NCBI GenBank assembly: GCA_963775805.1
Contig: CAVZKG010000007.1
Location: 124,001 to 188,000, forward strand
DNA from: JAFAMB01 sp963775805
GTDB taxonomy: Bacteria > Verrucomicrobiota > Verrucomicrobiia > Chthoniobacterales > JAFAMB01
DNA length: 64,000 nt
Reading direction: 5' to 3'
Shown here: positions 46,801-52,507 of the stretch, piece by piece
How the letters are laid out: each line of letters begins with the position of its first letter
Position numbering within the stretch: position 1 is the stretch's first letter
The notes under the pieces: generated by a model
What the model was told of the DNA's origin: nothing
Databases searched by the model: none
Seen by the model: the letters and a program-made list of their open reading frames with translations, nothing else
Program-made: the position numbers and the translations under genes

Positions 46801-46995
46801 GATAGGCGTGGCAACTGAATTCATCACCGCCTCTGCGGCTGCGCCCCGGTAATTGGCGCTCACTTCGATCAGAGTAGGGCTGACCTGGGGGTATTCTGCG
46901 ATTGGAAGCCGCGATAGCGTGACCAGTCCGAGAATAACTGTAACGATTGCGATTACCATCGCGACAATCGGACGGCGGATAAAGAATTGAGCCAT
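43843..46995 (-). CDS. RND efflux permease (AcrB/HAE1 family)
   Basis: Full-length 1,050 residues. Start MAQFFIRRPIVAMVIAIVTV, porter motifs (GVNGVDKMLYMQS-like segment near 70, QLPDAVKREGVTV), proton-relay FGLVLAIGIVVDDAIVVVEA near 400 and ALCAVFMPVAFMGGVTGQLY near 450; second half ends RNFDNNVYAQIGLVMLIGLA and GKSLVEAALEGAKLRLRPIL. Follows the fusion protein by six bases, with its Shine-Dalgarno (AAGGAG) inside the end of that gene. The pair follows the radical SAM gene after only 49 bases in the same direction, so it may be co-transcribed with the RiPP genes. Confidence 0.96.
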   Translation of the reverse strand: MAQFFIRRPIVAMVIAIVTVILGLVTLSRLPIAEYPQVSPTLIEVSANYRGAAAEAVMNSVATPIESEVNGVDKMLYMQSFSANDGKMVLKVTFDVGTNVDIMQVNTQNRVSMATAQLPDAVKREGVTVNRSSPDLLMVLGLYSPKGTYDAVFLGNYADINLVDAIKRVSGVGDVKNFTAQDYSMRVWLQPNKMAALGITPEDIASAIREQNAQTPAGVIGAEPAPSGQEKQYNVRAIGLLTDPRQFEQIIVRSNSDGSQVKIKDVARVELGAQTYAMRARLNQSPAAALGVYLAPGANALQAADQIKRILKEREKRFPPDMKYETTLDFTAPIKASMHEIEHTLIEAIILVLIVVYIFLQSFRATIIPMLTVPVSLLGAFIAFPLLGFSVNTLTLFGLVLAIGIVVDDAIVVVEAVQHHLEHGLDPREATVKAMKEVSGPVIMIALILCAVFMPVAFMGGVTGQLYQQFAITVAVAVIFSAINALTLSPALCAILLKKPKPARGPLGWFFGHFNRGFDRVTSSYGGIVNILVRKAGRSILLLVVVVGAIWLLSKSVPGGFIPDEDKGLLFVAVELPEGASLQRSDEVLKKAEKVVAETKGVRSVCAISGFNILTGLNMSNSALIFVGLDDWKKREAPELRAAAITRVWNQKFSSYPEARLFAFGPPALPGYGNVAGFTFQLQDRSGGSAENLATQVQRFIAEASKRPEIGRLSTTFQPTTPQLNIALDREKARACGVKVDSVFQTLQAYLSGLYVNDFVRFGRVFKVFLQAEPEFTHQPDQIGKFFVRNQDGHMVPLDTLVDVEQTSGPNFVSRYNLDLAAEIMGTPAPGYSSAQALAAIEEVANSMPSDMGYEWSGLTLQQKKSEGEAGLIFGMAMLFVFLLLAAQYESWTLPFAVLLCTPLVVLGTFIGLVSRNFDNNVYAQIGLVMLIGLAAKNAILIVEFAKLKREEGKSLVEAALEGAKLRLRPILMTSFAFILGCVPLMLASGSGAASRGVMGTAVVFGMTIATLIGIFLIPVCYVFVQGLAEWGRKKKPANPATRPPELAAH

Positions 46996-47001
46996 GGCGT
47001 G

Positions 47002-48174
47002 CTACTCCTTAACGGTTTCCGCATCCGCTGCGGCAGCAGCTGTGGGTGGGAGTATGGCAGGTTGGACCGTGGCGCCGTCCCGCACTTTTTGTAGGCCTTC
47101 GACGACGACCCGTTCGCCCGGCTTCAGCCCTTCCTCGATGATCCAGTCGCTGCCAATCCGGGGACCCACCGTCACTTTATGCTGCGACACTTTGTTCGCA
47201 TCGTCTACCACCCAGACAAAGTTTCGGCCTTGTAACTCAAGCACCGAGCGTTGTGGGACGAGCAGTGCTCCAGTCCGTTTATCGGTTTGGACTCGTAGCC
47301 TCGCGTACTGGCCCGGGCGGAGGATATTGCCCGGATTTGCAAAAATTGCACTGATCCGGATGGTGCCGGTTTTGGGATCAACCTGCCGATCCGCCGCGAG
47401 GAAGCGTCCCTTATATGGATGGATCTTGCCGTCGGCGCGGATCAACTCGGCGCTCGCCGTACGTTGATCCAAAGGCTGGGCGAGCAACGCCGTGATCCGA
47501 TCGGCGAACTCGAGATAGTCCTTCTCGCTGATCGAGAAGACAAGTTTGATCGGGTCCACTGTCGAGACGGTTGTCACCGGGACACCCGAGCTCCCGGCTG
47601 CAACATAATCACCGACACTCAGATCGGTGCGGCCGACGATTCCCGTTAGCGGTGAGCTGATCGTGGCAAATTCAAGGTTTAACTGGGCCTGATCGAGTGC
47701 CGCTTGGGCAGCTTCGACCTGAGCTTTCGCCGCCAGATTGGCTTGCACCGCATTGGTGTAATCCTGTTGGCTGCCGATTTTCTTGTTAAAAAGTTCCGAC
47801 TGACGTTGCTCGTCCTGATCAGTTTTTTGCTGTCCGGCGGTTGCTTGACCTAGCTCGGCCTTCGCCTGCGCGAGCGCTGCTTCGTACGGTCTGGGATCAA
47901 TCCGCAAAAGCAGGTCGCCTTGTTTCATCGTTGAACCTTCCTTGAAGGCGATCTCCTGGATATATCCTTGGACACGGGCGCGGATATCCACGTTTGCCGA
48001 ACCATCCAGAGTGCCGATCCATTCTTCGATGATCGGCACGTCACGCGGCTCAATGACTTCGACAAATACCTGTGGCGGAGCCGCAACGAGCGGCGGTGTT
48101 TTCTCGCGATCGCAACCGCTAAAACCAATTGCAGCAACGAAGAAAACTGGAAGGACGAACTGGTGGGGTTTCAT
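47002..48174 (-). CDS. RND periplasmic adaptor (membrane fusion protein)
   Basis: 390 residues. N-terminal lipoprotein-type leader (FVLPVFFVAAIGFSGCDREK, lipobox FSGC). Hairpin and lipoyl segments: GYIQEIAFKEGSTMKQGDLL, a Gln-rich coiled hairpin, FATISSPLTGIVGRTDLSVG, and a C-terminal RVVVEGLQKVRDGATV. Unlike the adaptor at 2576, this one is lipid-anchored. Works with the permease encoded six bases downstream; no TolC gene here. Confidence 0.95.
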   Translation of the reverse strand: MKPHQFVLPVFFVAAIGFSGCDREKTPPLVAAPPQVFVEVIEPRDVPIIEEWIGTLDGSANVDIRARVQGYIQEIAFKEGSTMKQGDLLLRIDPRPYEAALAQAKAELGQATAGQQKTDQDEQRQSELFNKKIGSQQDYTNAVQANLAAKAQVEAAQAALDQAQLNLEFATISSPLTGIVGRTDLSVGDYVAAGSSGVPVTTVSTVDPIKLVFSISEKDYLEFADRITALLAQPLDQRTASAELIRADGKIHPYKGRFLAADRQVDPKTGTIRISAIFANPGNILRPGQYARLRVQTDKRTGALLVPQRSVLELQGRNFVWVVDDANKVSQHKVTVGPRIGSDWIIEEGLKPGERVVVEGLQKVRDGATVQPAILPPTAAAAADAETVKE

Positions 48175-48223
48175 AAGCAGATGTGAGGCCCGGGTGTCAG
48201 TTCTATCAGACGGCGGACTAGGG

Positions 48224-49381
48224 TCAACGGGTTACCGCGTTGATATTTCCAGCCAATCGACTCCACAAGATTTTCCGTCCGTAGCTCTCAGCGCGGCCGA
48301 AAACAGCTTTGTAAACTTCACAGTATGGATCCTTCGCTAGCATCGTGCCAAGCGCGCTGTAGGTTCTAACGGGGCAGCCACCATGACAGATGGAAAGATA
48401 ACGACACGATAGACAGTCTTCGTGCTCGATTAGATGTTTTGGCCGCTCGACAAATTCGCGCCGCGCCGGACTTTCCCGCAACATCCGCGTGAGATCGGGC
48501 TCGCGAAACATGTTCCCGAAAAAGGACTCAGGGTAGCTGGTGACCCAGCAATCGCACTGTGCGACTGTGCCCTTGGAATCCACGGAAATGAATTGGTTGG
48601 AACAGTTTTCTTTCCAGATGCAGGGCAAGCGCGCGGGCGCACCGGTGAAGTGATGGATCAAGGCATCAAACGGACCCAGTGACACGCCCGACGCATAGCC
48701 TCGCTCGATCCACACATCGAAGAGGCCAACTAAGAACTTCGCGAGCTCGTTATTGTCGAGGTGAAAGCTACCCTCTACCTCGCTGGCCGGCCCGCCCGGA
48801 AACGGCGTATTGACCTGGAAACTATCGAGACCAAGTTCATCCGCGAAATAGCGGTAAAAGGGCTCTGGTCCCGCGTCGAGACTAGCCTGGTGGAGCACTG
48901 CAATCACGCCGATTTCAATTCCCGCCGCGCGCGCTTCGTGCAGCCGTCTGGTCCAAAGTTCGGTGTAAGCTTCCGCACCGCCCTTGAACAGTTTCCGATG
49001 CACATTTGGATAATCCATCGACGTACCGAGCGAGCCACCGAACATCTTGTGCAGAACTTCGTTCCAACTGGAGGAATAGCTGATCAGATTGGTCTGAAGA
49101 TAATGTCTAAACCGGCGCCCGCGGACGACGGCGGCGCTGTCCATGAGCTCGCCGGCCTCGCCAAACCATGCAGGCCCCATGATCATCGCCTCCCCGCCCT
49201 GCCAATAAATTTCGCATTCCTCGATATTTTCCTGTTCGAGGTGGTCAAGCAGGCGGCGCGTTAGTAAAGGGACGAGTACGGACGAGAGGCGGTGAGGCTC
49301 TTTGTGTTCAAAGCAATAATCGCAGGCAACGTTGCATTCCGAAGTCGGAAGGAGGATCACGCTAAACACTCGGCCACTCAC
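48224..49381 (-). CDS. Radical SAM/SPASM peptide maturase (GrrM/triceptide-type, inferred)
   Basis: 385 residues. Radical-SAM cluster motif C16-x3-C20-x2-C23 in TSECNVACDYCFEHKEP, then GGE at 62-64. A SPASM domain at the C-terminus has C254, C260, C276, C278, C323, C326, C332, C336 and C354 (CLSCRYLSICHGGCP). Cyclophane-forming maturases of this build (GrrM/OscB, XyeB, FxsB) join an aromatic residue to the third residue of an Omega-x-N motif, exactly the motif repeated in the precursor peptide encoded nearby. Start GTG overlaps the partner's stop (GTGA), so the two are translationally coupled. The reaction itself is inference from context. Confidence 0.85.
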   Translation of the reverse strand: MSGRVFSVILLPTSECNVACDYCFEHKEPHRLSSVLVPLLTRRLLDHLEQENIEECEIYWQGGEAMIMGPAWFGEAGELMDSAAVVRGRRFRHYLQTNLISYSSSWNEVLHKMFGGSLGTSMDYPNVHRKLFKGGAEAYTELWTRRLHEARAAGIEIGVIAVLHQASLDAGPEPFYRYFADELGLDSFQVNTPFPGGPASEVEGSFHLDNNELAKFLVGLFDVWIERGYASGVSLGPFDALIHHFTGAPARLPCIWKENCSNQFISVDSKGTVAQCDCWVTSYPESFFGNMFREPDLTRMLRESPARREFVERPKHLIEHEDCLSCRYLSICHGGCPVRTYSALGTMLAKDPYCEVYKAVFGRAESYGRKILWSRLAGNINAVTR

Positions 49382-50232
49382 GGTTTATCCTTCCCGCTCA
49401 AGTGGGGTTGTTCCTGAATACTAGCAAGGTCCCGCTCGATCTCCCCTGCAGCTGATTCGATTTTCAGGAATAGCTGTTTCACTCCTTCACAGGTGTATGG
49501 TGGGTCCGGCCATTTAAAATATCCCCTGCAGACCCGCTGCCAGGGGCAGGTCGCGCATTCGGCGTTTTGATCGATAAGACTCTTGAGGTGTTGCTCGACA
49601 AAGTCTTCGGGGGAAATCTCGAACGGCCGAAAGCCGCTCAATCGAGGCAACTTCGGGCGCCCGTCCTCATCATAGTGCAAGTACGCCGACGGATCTTCCT
49701 CAAGGATCATCCACAGGCTGCCTTCCTCGCCACAACACTTGCTCGCAAGCAATGAGTGGAAGAATTCCACGGGCGTCTCGACCATTGGTTCATGAAGGTA
49801 AAAATCTAAAGCTTCCATGAGTTCGGCCAGCACCTCGGGCGTTGGTTGACCAGGCAGGACTCGAACTGGGAGCCGTAAGGACGCAGCCAGCTTAATTGCC
49901 TTCAAAAAACCGGGCGCGGCCGGCATCGTAACGCGGATATCATGCTTTGCGTAAACATCCACCAATCTGTAGAGATCAGAGAACTCCGAAGCGGGGTCGG
50001 AAAGGACGACGTCGAGCGGGATCCGAGAGGTGCCAGACGCGGCCTGCGCCCAAGCGTAGGGATCACTTATCAATCCTTCGATTTGGATCCACTGCAGACC
50101 AAGAGGAGCTCCTCTCAGCCAGCGGGAGAGTTCGTCTCGACTTCGGGCCAGCGCAACGAAAAGACGATCGCCTTGTTCTTCCGCCAAGGCCGTCGGCAGG
50201 AACTTGAGAGTTTGATGGAGTTCCTGCGGCAC
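49378..50232 (-). CDS. SPASM-like cysteine-cluster partner protein without a radical-SAM motif
   Basis: 284 residues, GTG start. The N-terminal two thirds alternate strands and helices like a half barrel (LGLQWIQIEGLISDP, RIPLDVVLSDP, DIRVTMPAAPG, LPVRVLPGQPTPEV) but lack any C-x3-C-x2-C. The C-terminal part has C226-x2-C229-x5-C235 and C248 (CATCPWQRVCRGYFKWPDPP), resembling a SPASM or twitch iron-sulfur site; C166-C167 are a vicinal pair. It lies between precursor and maturase. I suggest a degenerate radical SAM relative that binds the precursor or supplies an auxiliary cluster. I know no named family that it fits with certainty. Confidence 0.7.
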   Translation of the reverse strand: MPQELHQTLKFLPTALAEEQGDRLFVALARSRDELSRWLRGAPLGLQWIQIEGLISDPYAWAQAASGTSRIPLDVVLSDPASEFSDLYRLVDVYAKHDIRVTMPAAPGFLKAIKLAASLRLPVRVLPGQPTPEVLAELMEALDFYLHEPMVETPVEFFHSLLASKCCGEEGSLWMILEEDPSAYLHYDEDGRPKLPRLSGFRPFEISPEDFVEQHLKSLIDQNAECATCPWQRVCRGYFKWPDPPYTCEGVKQLFLKIESAAGEIERDLASIQEQPHLSGKDKP

Positions 50233-50256
50233 GCCAAGATTCCGTGGAGTTTATTG

Positions 50257-50583
50257 TTACCAGCGGTTAACCCAGGCACCGCCACCGCCGTAGGCTCTGC
50301 GGTTTACCCACGCACCGCCTCCACCACCATGACCGTTGATCCAACCTCCGCCACCTCCGTAGCGCCGACCGTTGATCCAACCACCACCGCCGCCGTAGCC
50401 TCGTCGGTTGATCCATGCACCGGCTTCCGCGTCTGGCGGCGCAGCGAGCCACGCACCTCCAAAGACCGCCGCAGCAATTGCCGCACCGGACCATTTTCCC
50501 ATGCTCTGAAGGAACAGACGGCGACCTAAGAGCCCTGATTTTTCATCGGTGACAGCCGGTTCATTCGATTGTTCATCATTCAT
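50257..50583 (-). CDS. Glycine-rich WxN-repeat RiPP precursor with Tat leader (GrrA-like)
   Basis: 108 residues. The leader has a charged start, the twin-arginine motif RRLFLQ at 21-26, a hydrophobic core (about 33-49) and an Ala-x-Ala type cleavage site near 52-54 (DAEA). The core is low complexity: WIN at 57-59, 69-71 and 81-83, WVN at 92-94 and 104-106, spaced 12, 12, 11 and 12 residues, with poly-Gly spacers and R-R/Y pairs between. Aromatic-x-Asn is the known substrate of three-residue-cyclophane maturases. The Tat system exports folded proteins, which would fit cytoplasmic cross-linking first. Overlapping frames in other phases are artefacts of the repeats. Confidence 0.85.
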   Translation of the reverse strand: MNDEQSNEPAVTDEKSGLLGRRLFLQSMGKWSGAAIAAAVFGGAWLAAPPDAEAGAWINRRGYGGGGGWINGRRYGGGGGWINGHGGGGGAWVNRRAYGGGGAWVNRW

Positions 50584-50605
50584 AAGCTAGAAATCCGATG
50601 GCCGG

Positions 50606-51118
50606 TTATGAAGTTGCTTTTGTTCCTTGGTTTGAAGCGCCTGTCAGCGTCGAAAAATGCATCGCCGCGATCAACCACTTGCCTTCGTTTTTCGTGACAG
50701 TCAGAGAGAGGTTGAGGGGAAACGCGATCTCTTTCCCATCCTTTTTTCCGTTGACGTTCCCGGCCGTCATCATCCAGCCCATCTCCGAGGTCACACCACC
50801 AATTCTGAATTGGTATTCAAATTTTTGTTCCCCCTTGTCAAAACCCTCAAAAAAGTGCTCGTAAGCCACTTTGATCTCAGCCGGTCCCGACCAGATTTCT
50901 CCGGGTCCGGAGCCCATGATCGCGGCTTTATTTGTTAGGCATGCCATGATGCCACTGAGGTCATGGTTAGTGAAAGCTTCGTCGTGCGCTCGCAGTAGTG
51001 CGCGAATCTGAGCTAAATCCGGATTAGCTCCGTCGGCCGATTCGGCCTCTGCCTGGGACGCGACCGCGACTCCGGCCGCAATGGTGGCAATTCCGGCCAT
51101 GGCTTCTCTTCGGTTCAT
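50606..51118 (-). CDS. SnoaL/NTF2-like protein with export signal
   Basis: 170 residues. Leader MNRREAMAGIATIAAGVAVA with a twin-arginine (NRREAM) and an AEA-type cleavage site near 25. The mature part is a SnoaL-like (DUF4440/NTF2) cone: LAQIRALLRAHDEAFTNHDL, AYEHFFEGFDKGEQKFEYQF, then WLIAAMHFSTLTGASN. It has a strong Shine-Dalgarno (AAGGAG, seven bases before ATG 51118) and is the first gene of the RiPP run, 22 bases before the precursor. SnoaL folds bind or convert small molecules; whether it acts on the peptide is unknown. Confidence 0.8.
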   Translation of the reverse strand: MNRREAMAGIATIAAGVAVASQAEAESADGANPDLAQIRALLRAHDEAFTNHDLSGIMACLTNKAAIMGSGPGEIWSGPAEIKVAYEHFFEGFDKGEQKFEYQFRIGGVTSEMGWMMTAGNVNGKKDGKEIAFPLNLSLTVTKNEGKWLIAAMHFSTLTGASNQGTKATS

Positions 51119-51373
51119 TGATCAACTCCTTTGGTATTCGGGGGCTCGGTTTGATTCGACTTGTGGTTGTCTTGCTACAGAGTTTGCCACTTGGACGGGG
51201 GCGAAAGACAGATCAAAGTTAAACTTTGTTCGACGTCTTATCCGAAAGCACGATGAATGCTAATAAAATTGCTGCGAGCCAAACTCACATTGCTTTTCCG
51301 ACGAAATGAAATAAACCACAGAGGCGACGGAGCCCAGGCTGCGTCGTAAGTGAATGAGAAAGTAAACAAGACG

Positions 51374-52330
51374 ATGCCATACGCCTCCCTAGTTGTCATC
51401 TTCATTGCCTCGCTCCTCGCGGCCTCGGTCACTGATGCTGCGGCGGACTTTACCAAAGGCCGTCCGGTTAAGCCCTTTACGTCGGCGCTCAAGCCTGGCG
51501 ATTACGTTTGGAATCCCGAAGTCTCGCCGGCCGGACCGGTGGTCGTGTTCATAAGTCTGCCGGAGCAAATAGCGTACGTATATCGCAACGGTGTCCGCAT
51601 CGGACGATCGACCGTGAGCTCTGGTAAGCCGGGTAAGGCAACGCCGACAGGAGTTTTCACGGTTCTGCAAAAGAAAGTGGATCACGAATCGAGTATTTAC
51701 AAAGGGGCTAAGATGCCCCACATGCAGCGGTTGACCTGGACCGGTATTGCGCTCCACGCCGGGCAATTGCCAGGCTATCCGGCTTCGGCGGGTTGCGTGC
51801 GGTTGCCGGTGGATTTCGCTGCGAAACTTTACAGGGTCACGACTCTCGGCACGACGGTAATCATTGCAGATAATCGCTCCACGCCTTCGCAATCGACACA
51901 GCCGGGATTGCTCTTTTCGGGGAAGACCGGAGCGACGCAATCAGGCAACTTAGTCTGGGCCCCGCAAACGGCACCCAAGGGACCGGTATCAATTATCGTG
52001 AGCGGTGCGGATCGCGCGGTCTACGTTTATCGCAATGGCGTCGAGATCGGACGCGCACCGGTCGGCGGCATCGAACGGTTATCCGGTTCGTACGCTTATT
52101 CCGCGCTGGCGACGGTGGATGTGACCGGGCGCCGGGATTGGATTTCCATTGCCAGCAGCGGCAACCGTCCTCCAAATCTGAAAGACCTCGCGAAGAAAGT
52201 CGCGATAGCGCCCGATTTTCTGGCTGACGTACGTGCTCTCATCACTCCAGGCACAACGCTCGTGCTCACTGACGCGCCAGTTAACGGACGCACGCGCAGC
52301 GCTCGTGGCTTCAATATCCTCACCGATTGA
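51374..52330 (+). CDS. L,D-transpeptidase (YkuD) with a duplicated N-terminal segment
   Basis: 318 residues from ATG 51374 (MPYASLVVIFIASLLAASV, Sec leader). Cross-links peptidoglycan or attaches proteins to it by family. Catalytic motif: H128 in ALHAGQLPG and S138-A-G-C141-V-R143; the usual His of SHGC is replaced by Ala, a known variant. A segment at 44-84 (YVWNPEVSPAGPVVVFIS...YVYRNGVRIGR) is repeated at 194-231 (LVWAPQTAPKGPVSIIVS...YVYRNGVEIGR), so the protein holds one complete and one partial YkuD barrel; the second lacks the catalytic Cys. Divergent from the RiPP run (255-base gap). Confidence 0.9.
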   Translation: MPYASLVVIFIASLLAASVTDAAADFTKGRPVKPFTSALKPGDYVWNPEVSPAGPVVVFISLPEQIAYVYRNGVRIGRSTVSSGKPGKATPTGVFTVLQKKVDHESSIYKGAKMPHMQRLTWTGIALHAGQLPGYPASAGCVRLPVDFAAKLYRVTTLGTTVIIADNRSTPSQSTQPGLLFSGKTGATQSGNLVWAPQTAPKGPVSIIVSGADRAVYVYRNGVEIGRAPVGGIERLSGSYAYSALATVDVTGRRDWISIASSGNRPPNLKDLAKKVAIAPDFLADVRALITPGTTLVLTDAPVNGRTRSARGFNILTD

Positions 52331-52507
52331 AACACGACTTTTGCGTTTACGATTGGGCAGGGCGACTCGTTATATAATAACATTACTACAAAAAGTTCTA
52401 AGTGTAGAATCAACATTCAATGCGTACACGCGGTCATAAGACGCGGAGCTAATGGCGCGAAGATCCATTCGGGTCACGTTAATATAGCAACGAATGCTGC
52501 AATGAAA

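Noticed and set aside
50267..50494. Alternative Arg/Trp-rich frames overlapping the RiPP precursor
   Set aside because: The GGN-repeat DNA stays open in three phases; only one has a Tat leader and WxN motifs.
52331..52507. Possible terminator or RNA between the transpeptidase and GH3 genes
   Set aside because: AT-rich stretch (tatataataacatt) without a stable stem; nothing to support a call.
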